Below, one piece after another: positions 35,775 to 47,396 of a stretch of DNA of 64,000 nt (positions are counted from its first letter, which is position 1; every line of letters begins with the position of its first letter). The position numbers were made by a program, and so were the translations under genes. The DNA comes from Desmodesmus armatus (Eukaryota; Chlorophyta; Chlorophyceae; Sphaeropleales; Scenedesmaceae): assembly GCA_007449985.2 (NCBI GenBank), contig VIIQ02000831.1, positions 124,001 to 188,000 on the forward strand. Direction: 5' to 3'. The notes under the pieces are model-generated. The model did no database searches. It saw only the letters and a program-made list of their open reading frames with translations, and was not told the DNA's origin.

Positions 35775-38700
35775 ATGTCGTCTCTGCGGCGTGCTGCCCT
35801 GCCGCGTCTGGCCTGGGCATGGCTTAACAGGGCCTCCACATCACCTCAGTCCTCCACGCTCAGCCTTGGCGCGGTTGCCGCTTCAGCAGGGTGAGAGCAG
35901 CAACGCGGGAGGGCACTTCCCAGTAGGGGACAGAACAACCCTAGCTAAATTGTGCCTGCCACGGGTTGGTCTACCAGCACGTGTGATCGTGGCAGAGCTG
36001 TTGATCCAACAGTGGTGGGACCTTGCTGTGCAGGCAACAGGCGGGGCTGAGAGGCTGCCAACCCGGCTTGGCAGTCTGGCTGACCCGCGGCTATGCAGAC
36101 TGTAAGTGGCCGCACCCTGTTGCTTGCTGTATTGGCAGTCACTTTCTGATACTGCATCTCTGTACGCACTCATCTGCAATACCAGCAGCAGCACCGGCCC
36201 GCACCAGGGTTCGCCGTTGCTGCCAGTCCCAGTTCAACTTTGTGTACGCGATAGCGCGGCTGTGTGAACTGCCTGCAGCTGCAGTTTTGCTGAATAATCT
36301 GCGCATCTAGTAGTTGATGACTCAACCGCCTGCAACTGCACCTGCTGCCCACTCTGCCTTGCAGTGCCTGCATACCAGGAGATGGCAATGCCCTCTCTGT
36401 CACCCACAATGACCCAGGTGAGTGGCCACTAGCAGTCCCATGGAGCGGGAGGGTACAAGTAGTGACCTTCGCTGATGGCACTGATATTGCCTTTTCGGTA
36501 TGGCCCTGATACTTTGTGGTGGGGACGTAGATGCACTCCCTGTGTCTTCACACACTTTGCCACACATCTATGGCATTGCGCACCGGGTTCGAGCCAAGCA
36601 GTGCTGCCGCTGTGCTCAAACAAGTGCTGTAATTGCCTGGTGGTGCTGGTGCTACTTGGATGCAGGGCAACATTGCGTCCTGGCGCAAGGCTGAGGGTGA
36701 CTCTGTGCAACCTGGTGACATCCTGGCTGAGATTGAGACTGACAAGGCGACCATCGAGTGGGAGGCGCAGGAGGAGGGATTCATTGCCAAGATCCTCAAG
36801 CCAGCAGGTCAGCACAGACCCAACTGGAGTAGCACGCAGATTGCATGGAACGGCAGCAGGAAGTTGTGTGCAGGGTGTCATGTGGGGCAAGGCAGCAGCG
36901 CAGGTGCAGCGGCTACACAAGCATCGACAAAGCAGCAGCAGCACTTGGGGTGTGGCCCCAGGCCCCACACCACACACCCCGCCAGAGCAACTCAAACTGT
37001 ATGTGCAGTACGATGCGGTACAGTACAGTAAGTTCTGTGTTTAACGACACACGTCCCATTTGACACACAGCTGTTTGCGGCCATCTGTGGCATGTGTGCA
37101 CGTGTTGCTGCATGCGCAGGCAGCAAGGATGTTGCAGTGGGCACCCCTGTTGCGTGGCTGGTGGAGGAGGAGTCGGAGGTGGCAGCCTTCAAGGGAGTCA
37201 CTCCAGGAGGTAGGGGCACCTCAATATGTCTTCAAAACTGGCAGTGCATGGCAACACCATACATTGTGTTCTGTTCTGCGGGTGTCGTCGAATGTCAGGG
37301 TCGGTGACAGATGGTATACCACGCACTGGCGGTAGAAGACGTCAGGCAACAGCAAAGTATTGCATGTTGCCAAGGGGCAAGCGCCTTGGAGATCAGTGTG
37401 ACAAACTGCAGGACAGATTTGGGTGTGCAAGTTGCACCAGCAACCCATGTGCTTCCTGTTCCGGCACGGGTAACACATGTGTGCCTGTCCTGCATCACCC
37501 ATGCCTTGCAGATGCCAAGCCCAGCGCAGCAGCGGCGTCCTCGTCGTCAGCACCAGCAGCAGCAGCACCGGCAGCAGCGTCAGGCAGCAGCAGTGGCGGC
37601 AGCTTCCCAGCACATGAGGTGATGAAAATGCCTGCCCTGTCACCCACCATGAGCATGGGAAACATTGTCAGCTGGAACAAGAAGGTGGGTCAGCAGAAGT
37701 GATTGATGGGCAACACTAGCTGCCTGGTGTGATGTTGCAGCTACAGCTCAACGCCTGACTGTCAAATTCACCCCTATCTATCGATACTTATGTAATGCAT
37801 AGCTATGACAAGCAGCAGCTAGTCACAGCAAGCTGCCTCAAACACCGGCCCAGCATGTAAGGTTGCAATGCTTCAGGTATGTGCCCAGGGCATGCCAGCA
37901 GCAACAGGATTTGTGACAGCTGTATGTGTTGAATGCCGCTGTCTGCTGGTGCTGGTCGTCACGCCATGCTGTGCCATGCTATGCTCATGCTGTGCTGTGC
38001 AGGTTGGTGACTCTGTGGCCCCTGGTGACATGCTGTGTGAGGTGGAGACTGACAAGGCAACCATTGGATGGGAGGCTCAGGAGGAGGGCTTCATTGCAGC
38101 TATCCTGCTGCCAGACGGCAGTAAGGATGTGGCAGTGGGCACACCAGCGGCGGTCATTGTTGAGGAGGAGGTGAGGGCGGCAGGCTGTTGGCAATGGTGC
38201 AGTGAGGCAACAGCGCAACTGAACATGTGCATGTTGGTATGTGTGCAGCCATCAACGCATATGGAACGTCAAAAGCCATTACCAGAGCAGCGGTTGTGTA
38301 TGAGGAGGGGGAAGTGAGGTCAGCGGCTCAGGAAGGGGTGCGTGATGCATTGTGTGTGTCTGTTTGTGAGTTGCCCGAAGTGCTCCTAGCAACCGTTGGC
38401 ATGTTGGCACTGCGCGAAGACCTGTCAGCAATGCGCCAGCAGCACAAATCAGCAACCACCCAAGTGTATTGCAACACTGCTTCCCTGTCTGCTGCTACCC
38501 TTTCAGGACCAAGTGCCGGCCTTCGCTAGCTATGGCCCCGCAGATGCAGCCGGTGGAGCAGCAGCAGCACCCAAGCCACCTGCCTCGGCACCACCCCCAC
38601 CCCCACCCAAGGCAGCAGCCCCTGCTGCCCCCTCCACCCCCAAGGCAGCAGCACCAGCACGCCCAGCAGCCCCTGCTGCTGCAGGTATGGCAGGCTTGGG

Positions 38701-41184
38701 TTTTGTGCATGCTGGGCTGTAGCAAGGGGTGCCGTGGATTCTGACTGCAGACTGTGCCGGCCATGATTGATTAGGATGGCCTCTGCACGGTGGCAGCAGT
38801 GTGTGTGCCACTGTGATATAGAGGCAGTGCCCCAAAGGCTGCAGTGGTGGGGATACAAGCACACAACGTGCTGTAGTGATGCAGCCAAGACCCTGCACTC
38901 TAGGATATTTGCTGCACACATCGCTGCTCAGGATCCACCCCCAGGGTCAAGCTGCCAGGCGTTTGTAGGTCCTGTCAGGATGCAGTGATACCATAGAAGC
39001 TGCCTGTTTCGCTCACCTGCACATGCCCCTACAAAACTTCAGAGGATTATAACTCCATGTGATGTGCTGTGCTGTGGTGTGTGCCACAGGTGGTCGTGTG
39101 GTTGCCAGCCCGCATGCCAGGAAGCTGGCAGCAGATGCAGGCATCAGCCTAGCGGGCGTGGCAGGCAGCGGACCCAGTGGGCGCATTGTGTCTGCTGACG
39201 TGCAGCAGCTGCTGGCATCAGGTGGCGGTGCCCCTGCTGCTGCTGGTGCCCCTGCTGCTGCTGGTGCCGTCACCCCGTCTGGCGGTTACACTGACATGGA
39301 GGTGAGGACACAGGGTTTGGAGGTTGTGAGGAACCTCAGGGTTCGGGGGGATATGAGAGTGAGGGGATGGGGGTTGTGAGTGACCATCGCAAGACAGACC
39401 TCAGAGCTGGGGGGTCTCTTGGATGATGCTGTACGGATGCCACGGCAGATGTACCAATTCACTGGTGCTAAGCGGCTACATTTGCTCCTGATGGGCTTCA
39501 TTGCTGCACTTCACCTCACCTGTGCGTGTATGTATGTGTATGTGTGAGCTGTGCTTGCATATGTATGTCTGCAGGTGAACAACATCAAGAAGGTGACGGC
39601 TCAGCGGCTGCTGGAGAGCAAGCTGACCATCCCACACTACTACCTCACCATGGAGTGCCAGGTGAGTCAAGGGAGTGGGCTCTAATTTGGGGTTGTTGAC
39701 CATGGAGCAGATGTTGCTGGGAAACCATGGAGCAGATGTTGCAGGGGAGGCCGCATAATTTGATCCGTCCCTATGCGCATCTACTGGAATGCTGGCAAAA
39801 AGCGCAGGGAACAAAACCAAGTTGACACCGCCTCATCATCACCAAGTTGTCACAGCATCACCAGCCTGGATGTGCCCACCGGTGGGTACCCTTCTGCTGC
39901 AATTGACACCCCTGCTGTTGCTGCTGTTACTGCTGTTGGCCCTGCTGATTTCTGCTGCTGCTGCTGCTGCCCCAGATCGACCAGCTGCTGTCGGCCCGTG
40001 AGGACATCAACGCCTCCCTTGCAGGCAAGGGCAAGCTGTCAGTCAACGACTTCATCGTCAAGGCAGCAGCACTGTCCTGCAAGAAGGTTCCTGCAGTCAA
40101 CGCCAGCTGGATGGGTGACTTCGTGCGGCAGTTCCACAACGTGGATGTCAACGTGGCAGTGGCCAGTCCTGCAGGCCTGATGGTGCCCTTTGTGAGGGAT
40201 GCTGACAAGAAGGGACTGATGGCTATCAGTGAAGAGGTCAAGGGCCTGGCAGCTAAGGTGGGGCGGAACAGGGCTCGGGTTTAGTTCACTTATGGTTCAG
40301 TGGGGGTGTGAAGTTGTCAGGGCCAGTTGAGGCCCTGGCTATCTGGCTACCGCCACAGACTAGCGCCAGGACAAGGCGGGGCGAAGCAGGGCAGGCGTGA
40401 CGATGTTGAGCTGCTGCAGCCTGTCTGACAGCGGCGCCGCTGTTTAAACATTGAGTATGGTTTGCGTGTGGACTGCTCTACGAGCAGCCACTCAGCGCCT
40501 TTGTGGGCGTCTGATATGTCATGCAGTACAACACTGTGTCAAGTCGCAAAGCAACGTGCTGCGCTCCCATGTGGTTGTGCTGACTATGTTGTGCTGTGTT
40601 GTGCTGTGTTCCTCCAGGCCAAGGAGAACAAGCTTCAGCCCGCTGACTTCATGGGTGGCACCTTCACCATCAGCAACCTGGGCATGTTTGGCATCAAGCA
40701 GTTTGCAGCCATCGTCAACCCACCACAGGCAGCCATCCTGGCAATCGGGGCAGCAATGCCAAAGGTGCGGCATGCATGGATGGATTCTAGTTGTGATCTC
40801 AAACCCATTCTGACCGTCATAATGATTGTGCAATGATGAGGATGGGCGTGCATGCGCCTGGTGGTGTGGTGTGGCGCAGTTGGTTGGTAGCTGTCACATA
40901 CTCAGTACTGAATCCTTCAACCTGAAGGGTCACTGCAAGATATCCTCAGCCTGCGCCGCTCAACTAATCGCACTGCTTGATGCTGTGTCCACATGGTGTG
41001 CTGTGTCGTGCTGTGCTGTGCTGTGCTGCTGCAGGTGGTTGCCACCCAACGTGGTTTTGAGGAGGTTCGTGTGATGAATGTCACCCTCAGTTGCGATCAC
41101 CGCGTGGTTGATGGTGCAGTGGGTGCAGAGTGGCTCAAGGCCTTCAAGCAGTATGTGGAGAACCCCATGCTCATGATCATCTGA
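35775..41184 (+). CDS. Dihydrolipoamide acetyltransferase, mitochondrial pyruvate dehydrogenase E2
   Basis: The E2 core of the pyruvate dehydrogenase complex: it transfers the acetyl group from lipoate to CoA. Thirteen exons: 35775-35890, 36034-36101, 36365-36417, 36666-36807, 37120-37209, 37512-37684, 38003-38170, 38507-38684, 39090-39301, 39575-39661, 39976-40257, 40618-40764, 41035-41184 (1866 nt, 621 aa, in frame). Order: an Arg/Ser mitochondrial presequence ending RGYAD; two lipoyl domains with lipoyl lysines in ETDKATIEW and ETDKATIGW; an Ala/Pro linker; a subunit-binding domain ([30 protein letters not shown]); a second Ala/Pro linker; and the catalytic domain ending [15 protein letters not shown] with the active-site His. 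The presequence and the two-lipoyl layout favour the mitochondrial over the plastid isoform. TGTAA lies 54 bp past the stop. Confidence 0.97.
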
Positions 41185-41237
41185 GCTGGCCCACATTACA
41201 GTCAGCAGCTTCGTGTAGTCGTGGTGCCGTCAGTTGG

Positions 41238-41242
41238 TGTAA
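41238..41242 (+). terminator. TGTAA polyadenylation signal (PDC-E2)
   Basis: The chlorophycean polyadenylation motif lies 54 bp downstream of the TGA at 41182-41184, at the usual distance. Confidence 0.6.
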
Positions 41243-41259
41243 ATAGAGGCATTGCGGCA

Positions 41260-42106
41260 ATGCAGCTTGCTCAGCACAGGCAGCTGCATGTAGCAGCTTA
41301 TCTTGGTTGTGGTGTTGTTAGCCTGAGGTTCAGTTGGTGTGTTGACAAAAGAAGTGCAGCAGTGAAGCCTGTAGACACTGTCAGTACCGGCCCTTGCTGG
41401 TTGACATCTGAGGGCAGGGCGTCTGATAGTCATTGTGCGGCACAGCAGTCAGAAAAAGGTGACCCATGTTGTGTGGCTTGTTTGCATCTGCTTGGAGGCA
41501 GATGTGCTTGTGTCCGGAACAGGTTGACCGTTGCAGGATGCAATGTGCCTCACAGAGCTCAGCACCTGTGCTCTGTTGCAGGCTGTTGATTTTTCTGTAC
41601 CAACCAGCTGGTGTTGGCTTGGCTACCCCATGTGTAACCGCCGTGCATCGATGCATCCCATGCATAATTCAGACGTTTGCCACCATTGGTGTTGTCACAA
41701 CCCCTGCAGGGGAGCAATCTATTGGCAAAAGAGCTTTGAACTAAAGCAACAGTGTAATAAGGGGCAACTTACCCGACCAAGTGATGTATGCGACAGTTTG
41801 GCGGTCATTTTCGGGAAGCCACAAGTGACCTCGGTGTCGAGCCTGATGCAATCATGAGCGCCGTCTCTAACCTTGATTACACCTGACTCTGTAGTTCGGC
41901 AGGTGGGTAAGCCCAGCTTCCTAAGCTGGCGGGTTCAGGGAAACTGGCGAAAGTGGGTTTTGGGGGCCCCTGCGGGCCCCACCTACCTTATTGCCAGCCA
42001 CCCATGACAGAGTAGAGCACTCTTGCCACCACCCATCTCTATCATTTTCCTAAGGTCACTTCCCTCCCCCTCTCGCTGCCTTCCCTCCTTTTCGCGCTCC
42101 ATCAAC
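41260..42106. other. Intergenic; nothing recognised
   Basis: Short frames only. The last 60 bp before 42107 are pyrimidine-rich and probably the 5' UTR of the small secreted protein gene. Confidence 0.4.
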
Positions 42107-42894
42107 ATGGCAAAGTTCGTTGTCTTCGCCCTGGCCATCAGTGCCATGCTTGTGTCTACAAATGCCTTCATGGGCTCAAGGAAGCTGCAACAGGTGAGCA
42201 TGCGACAAGTACTGCTTTGCACCGTGCAACCATCGGTGGTTGGTGTCTTTTTCAGGCCGCGCAGTGGGCGGTCCGCAGTACCTGACAACTTAACATGCAT
42301 ATGTTTACTTGCAGGATGGACTGTTCAACTGTGGAGGCGTCCAGCAACTGGGCGAATCTGCTGCGAGCAATAAGTGCTGTGAGCTGTGCTTCTGTATGGT
42401 AAATACCAACCTCCATAGCTGTCTCAGTAGACACTTGGATATGAACAATATCATTTCAGCTCTATCAGCGCATGATGCGGTGTATAGACGGCCGGTCAGG
42501 CAGCAGAGCTGTTTGTCGGTTCAGCCTTGGTCTGCTGGCAGTGGCTGGCAATAGTTGCCCCAGCACCACTGGTAGCTGCATACTCCGCTTCTACACAAGT
42601 CGGGCGTCATTCTGACAAGCCCCAGCTGCCCTGCTGCTGTTGTTTGTCTTGCAGGGCAACCAGAGCCCCAACAAGATCCTCGCTGCGTCCGCCCTGCAGA
42701 GCTACTGCAAACAGCAGTGCTCCGCCTGTGTGGCAGCTGCCGCCGACAAGAACCTGTGCCCAAGCCCCGACAGCCCCCTGCCAACCGCCTGCTCCCAGGG
42801 CCTGCAATACAACACCATGGTGTCTGGCCTGGTCAACAAGTGTGCTGGCATGTACTTTGCTGAGCCTGGCAGCCTCTCCAGGACTGGCTGCTGA
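42107..42894 (+). CDS. Small Cys-rich secreted protein, unknown function
   Basis: Three exons: 42107-42193, 42315-42398, 42655-42894 (411 nt, 136 aa, in frame; all introns phase 0). The N-terminus is a clear signal peptide (MAKFVVFALAISAMLVSTNA) followed by SRKLQQ, the kind of basic/LQ motif often seen just after cleavage in algal secreted proteins. The mature part has about ten Cys, many paired closely (NKCCELCFCM, CKQQCSACV), ending TGC-stop. This suggests a disulfide-rich extracellular protein. I do not recognise the family. Confidence 0.75.
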
Positions 42895-43128
42895 TACCCA
42901 GGAGTTGTAGGTATCGCCATTATGAGTGATCAGCTATGGTAGTAAGGCCTTGGCCTCCACCAAGTTGAGCAGCCTGCTGCAAGGGTGTCTGAGCGTGATA
43001 TTTGTTGCCAGGTCTGTTGAGAGTGCAGAGATTGGGCACAGAGTGGCCCACACTGAGCAGTGTGTGATGGTGGCAGTGAGGCACTGAGACAGTGCCAGTT
43101 CGTGACTTGTGAACAGTGACGTTTGAAG

Positions 43129-43133
43129 TGTAA
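43129..43133 (+). terminator. TGTAA polyadenylation signal (small Cys-rich protein)
   Basis: TGTAA about 235 bp after the stop codon; the first such motif downstream. Confidence 0.45.
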
Positions 43134-43564
43134 CACACTCTGTGTGCAACCTGTGCAGTGTGACCAAGAGTTGGGTGGTGCAGACACATTCATGCACTTG
43201 TCATTTTGGTGGTCTTTGCAAACTTGGCATAATAGTCACTTCAAGTGAAAGTTTCACTCAAAGTTTGAGTGCGACAACACAGAGGAGCCTTGCACTGGGA
43301 GTCCCAGCAAGAACTGCGCTTCAACAGGCAGACAGCGCTGTGCACGTGATAGCACCCAACAAGCAGCATGCCGCACAGCGGCACTATTGCTATGTACTAC
43401 AGCTGTAGTGAAATGGCCAGCAATGCTGCTCAGCAATGCTGCTCAACATGTGAACAACCGCTGCGGCACCTGTGGGTTCCTTGGTGCACCTCCAGTGAAT
43501 CAGGCATAAACCAGTACAATTGCTGAAGATGACCAACAGCGCCACATGTAGCAGCAGTGTGTTA

Positions 43565-43595
43565 CTGTAGTAGCCGCACTACGCGGCTACTACAG
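43565..43595. repeat. Perfect 13-bp-arm palindrome
   Basis: CTGTAGTAGCCGC, a 5-nt loop, then the exact complement. Intergenic, between the Cys-rich protein and the membrane protein. Function unknown. Confidence 0.85.
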
Positions 43596-43739
43596 CATGT
43601 GCATCAATCGCCTCGGGTGTATGGGTCACTTCATGCCATACGGTAGGATCCATGTTTTCTCAACCGACCCTCCTAACCTGTTGCCTTTGCCTGGACCTTG
43701 TGCTCAGCTGTTGCCTCTGTGCCGACCAGCATGCACCCA

Positions 43740-44275
43740 GTGTTTTTTTTAAGGTTTGGACCCTTGGCGATACTAGGCGAAAAAATCCGAGTGGCCGATT
43801 GATTTTGGCTACAGATTTGGCGCCAAGGCCGTCCCACCCCAAATAATTTGGCGACAAAGCCAAGTACAGTGAAATGCCTGTTTTTGGCAACAACAGCCCC
43901 CCCACCCCAACATAATCTGGCGACACCGCGACAAAGTCCCCTTGACTCCTGCTTTTGCTGCCTGTTGTGCTTGCGGGAGCACCAAAGCAAGCTTGCCGTG
44001 CCAGCAGTTGGTGGTCAGGCCGTAGCAAGTAACAGTACCAGGCAGGTAACAGGTCACGCGGCAGCGTGGCCCTGCCTGGTATTCTTTGCAGCTGGACGTT
44101 TGGCGACACACAGCACCACCATGTATATTGTTTGGCTACAAATTTGGCGAAACTGGGGTACCCCTGAATTTCATTTGGCTACAGAATTTGGCGACAAGTG
44201 CCATGCAATTTTTCCTTTTAGCCAAAGGAATTTCCTGAAATTAGCCAAATTTGGCGAAATAGCCAACTAAAAAAT
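43740..44275. repeat. Degenerate TTTGGCGACA-type repeat cluster
   Basis: The word TTTGGCGA(C/A) occurs at about 43817, 43850, 43915, 44099, 44149, 44180 and 44245, often preceded by GGCTACA and once in inverted form around 44240. The spacing is irregular. This looks like a decayed repeat or transposon remnant upstream of the membrane protein gene. Minus-strand frames across it show a matching pseudo-repeat (SPDYVGVGGL / SPNYLGWDGL). Confidence 0.55.
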
Positions 44276-44399
44276 CACTGGATGCACCGCCAACCAGCAT
44301 GCACATGAGGCGGTTTGGCACAGCAGTCTAGAACATAACGTAGACAGACCGCCCCTAGCGTATGCGCACGGCAGAGACAGCGTCGGCATTCAGCTCATT

Positions 44400-46928
44400 A
44401 TGGGATGTAAAGACAGTCGTCGCGATAACGCCGGCGCAACCGTCACTGGCGGTGGTCGGTGGAAGAGCGGTCGGTTCTTCCGACACCGTGATAGCTGCAT
44501 GCCCACAGCCGGTCTCCCTATCATCGAGGAACCAAACCCAGTCTTGCTCATTCGGCTTCGTCTGTTGTATGTAATCATCGAATCAATTTCTGCAATACTT
44601 ATCACTCTGTCACTTTCGTGCTGCCAGCGCCATCATCAAGGAATGAGTCTCATGAGTCCAAGAACACTTTTGACGAGTGTGACAGCGCCTGGTAATGTTG
44701 CCAGGTCACACAAGCGCAGCATATGCATGGGGTTGTTGGTCTTCATGATGCTGCTGTCAACCACGGCTGGGGTCACAGAGTGCAAGCTGCGACTGCAAGC
44801 ACGATTCCCGCGCTTCTGCCAGGTCGATTGCTACGACCACGTAGCCAAGGAGGCATTCTTGGAGTGCACTGGGGACCCAATCGCCATCAGCAGCAAGCTT
44901 CTGCCAGTCTTTATCGACCCTGAGAGCACAGCAGTACATCTGCGCGTGACTGGGGCCGTGAAGACCACGCGAGACTGTCCTGAATACATCCCAGGCCAAA
45001 GTGGGCAAGGCGTGAACTGCATGCTCACCATTTGCGGCAAAGATGTGGTGTTTACGGAGGCTACCATTGTGGACACTCAGGAAAGGCCCTCTGCAACCTC
45101 AGGAGACCCCAGCACAAGAGGCAGTTGGGACTCCCCTGCATCCGACAGCAGCAGTACCATGCCCCGGGCTGGAAGTTTTAGTGGCACCTTTGGCTGGAAT
45201 CCCATGGACTCACCGAGTACCTCTGCTGGAGGGTCACCTTTCAGGCCACCGCCTGGCTGTGACTCCAACAACATGGGCTTGTGCAGCAAGGGGCTTCTGT
45301 GCCTCGCAAATCAGAGCAGCGTTACTTTCCAAAACCTACAGATGTCAGGGCCTGCGTGTTACGATGGTGTCTGCACGGTGGCTGTCCAAGAAAACTCCAC
45401 TTTGACAGTGGTGGGCGCCAACATCCACGATGCAGTGCTCATGCACCTTTTCAAGTGGGATGGCACACCTTCTTACGCGTCCAAGGATGGGGTGAGGTCA
45501 AGAGAGGGTTTTGACTTCTCTTCAGCTGGTGGAAGCAGCATCGGTATCATCAACAGCACCGTTGCTTCAACCAAGATTCAAGCTGACACCATCAAGTTGG
45601 TCAACTGTGAGGCGCGGCACATCTCACTGCAGGCCAACAGCACCAGCATCATCAACAGGTCAGTGGCTGAGCTGACCCCCACCCAAGGCAAGATCACTGG
45701 CTATGAGCCTTTCAACTGTGGCAACTTCATCTCGATCGACAACAGTACCATATCTGACTCGCAGTTTTGCTACTACAACACCTCATTTGCTGCCTTGCGC
45801 AGCAGGTTTACACAGTGCAAGTTTGAGAGTGGGCGGCCGTGGCGTTTGCAGCGTGAGCTGACATGCTTTGCTCCATCCTTGGTTGTTACCAACAGCCAAT
45901 TTGACTCAGGATCTTACTGTGGAGAGGACCGCAGCTGGGAGGGTGTTGGCGGAATGAGATTTGATAAGCCTGTCTGGGACCTCAAAGTGCAGGATGCACT
46001 GGATCAACGGTGTGACAGCCACAAGTGTGTGTTCGCGTTCACAGACGTGCACACAACCAACATTGACGGCGCCGTTTGCTCTATTCATGGCACCACGGCA
46101 GATGCATGTAAGTCTCCCAACAGGGTGCTGTACACGTCGGTTGTACTGCTGTCGTTTGCAGCATGCTTTTTGGTGATTGTGGCAGTGTCTGTGTTCACGG
46201 CTTGCAGGTACAGCAAGCTGCCTACCTCTGCACAGTCTGAAGGGTGTCTGTCGCGCCTCTCAGACAAATTCGACACCTGGAGGCGGCAAGGCTGCGGCCT
46301 TTTCCTCTGTGGCTTAGTCCACTTCCTGTTCACTTTGTGGGATGTAGTCACAGACATAGTGATGGCTGTCACACTCTACAGGTTCAAAAACTCCTCAGAC
46401 CTGTGGATTTACTACGTGATTGCCATATGTTTCCCACATGTGTGTGCTTCCTTGCTACTGCACGTCAGGCTGGTATGCGCAGCTAGAGAATCACGAGAGC
46501 AGCATGGGGAGTTGAGTGCCCTGTACAGCAGCATGTGCCACTGCTGCTATGCGCCTGTCGGGGTGCTGCTTGGCCTGGCTTTCCCCTGGGCGTCTTGGAT
46601 GCTGTGGATGGATCTGCCGATCATGCTCCTGCATGCATTTTCATGTGGCGGGTGCTTTGCTTGGTTGCACTTGTGGCACTATGGCGATCTGCACAGCATT
46701 TTGACTGCAGCTACTGAGGCTCCCTTTTCAGCCATACTTACCACACTAGTGTATGCTAGAGGGATGATGCCTAGCACACCTGTGTTTGTGGACGATTTCA
46801 TCTTCCTGCAGACTGTCTGCACCTCCCTGGCACAAATCTTGCTGTGGGTGTGGAAGATTGCCGACGGCTGCGCCAAGCGGAAGGGCGGGCAACTGTTCAG
46901 GGACACCTTCTGGAACATCATTCAATAG
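44400..46928 (+). CDS. Intronless membrane protein: extracellular repeat domain plus multi-pass C-terminus
   Basis: A single open frame of up to 842 aa, unusual among its intron-rich neighbours. The start is uncertain: the first ATG (44400) or an internal one (44644), which places a clean hydrophobic signal (ICMGLLVFMMLLSTTAGV) near the N-terminus. The next roughly 450 residues are Cys- and N-glycosylation-site-rich, with short repeating strands (SSIGIINSTV, KIQADTIKLVNCEARHISLQ, NFISIDNSTISDSQF) suggestive of a right-handed beta-helix ectodomain. The C-terminal third has about six membrane spans, beginning YTSVVLLSFAACFLVIVAVS. It includes HFLFTLWDVVTDIVMAVTLY, an Asp-containing helix reminiscent of XK-related proteins; that similarity is only suggestive. 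TGTAA lies about 170 bp past the stop. It may be a surface receptor or channel-like protein. Confidence 0.8.
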   Translation: MGCKDSRRDNAGATVTGGGRWKSGRFFRHRDSCMPTAGLPIIEEPNPVLLIRLRLLYVIIESISAILITLSLSCCQRHHQGMSLMSPRTLLTSVTAPGNVARSHKRSICMGLLVFMMLLSTTAGVTECKLRLQARFPRFCQVDCYDHVAKEAFLECTGDPIAISSKLLPVFIDPESTAVHLRVTGAVKTTRDCPEYIPGQSGQGVNCMLTICGKDVVFTEATIVDTQERPSATSGDPSTRGSWDSPASDSSSTMPRAGSFSGTFGWNPMDSPSTSAGGSPFRPPPGCDSNNMGLCSKGLLCLANQSSVTFQNLQMSGPACYDGVCTVAVQENSTLTVVGANIHDAVLMHLFKWDGTPSYASKDGVRSREGFDFSSAGGSSIGIINSTVASTKIQADTIKLVNCEARHISLQANSTSIINRSVAELTPTQGKITGYEPFNCGNFISIDNSTISDSQFCYYNTSFAALRSRFTQCKFESGRPWRLQRELTCFAPSLVVTNSQFDSGSYCGEDRSWEGVGGMRFDKPVWDLKVQDALDQRCDSHKCVFAFTDVHTTNIDGAVCSIHGTTADACKSPNRVLYTSVVLLSFAACFLVIVAVSVFTACRYSKLPTSAQSEGCLSRLSDKFDTWRRQGCGLFLCGLVHFLFTLWDVVTDIVMAVTLYRFKNSSDLWIYYVIAICFPHVCASLLLHVRLVCAARESREQHGELSALYSSMCHCCYAPVGVLLGLAFPWASWMLWMDLPIMLLHAFSCGGCFAWLHLWHYGDLHSILTAATEAPFSAILTTLVYARGMMPSTPVFVDDFIFLQTVCTSLAQILLWVWKIADGCAKRKGGQLFRDTFWNIIQ

Positions 46929-47095
46929 CCGATTTATGAGCACTGATACAGCACACATTGCTGATTGACTGATGTGTGGCCATGGCTTGTGTGCTCAGCC
47001 ATACTGCTGTGCTTCTGTTGTTGGGCATGGACCATTCTGGCCAGTACAGTCTGTCATAGGTGTTCTTGTTGATACTCAAAGGTCACCTGGCATCA

Positions 47096-47100
47096 TGTAA
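47096..47100 (+). terminator. TGTAA polyadenylation signal (membrane protein)
   Basis: The first TGTAA after the stop at 46928, about 170 bp downstream. Confidence 0.45.
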
Positions 47101-47396
47101 GGGATGCATGCACTTGTGACGTTGGGACTTGCAGTTCTGAACTGTGTTGGACACCTCACCATTGAACGAGTGCTTGACGTGATCACTCGTTCACTGACGT
47201 GCTCATGAGCAACACAACCGGCTAGATGACGCGCTGTTCAAATCCTGTCCCAACATACATACACGGTGCACCTGCCACGTATCACGAGCGCACGATGCAT
47301 TCCAACACAACCAGCCAGTAACAAACAAACAAGCTTGTGTTGCAAGCAAGTAAACACAAACTGTGCAATGCATGCACAAACCCCCAAACCAAAGCG

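Noticed and set aside
41900..41985. Possible tRNA-like GGCGGGTTCAG segment
   Set aside because: No acceptor stem, anticodon arm or complete cloverleaf could be drawn.
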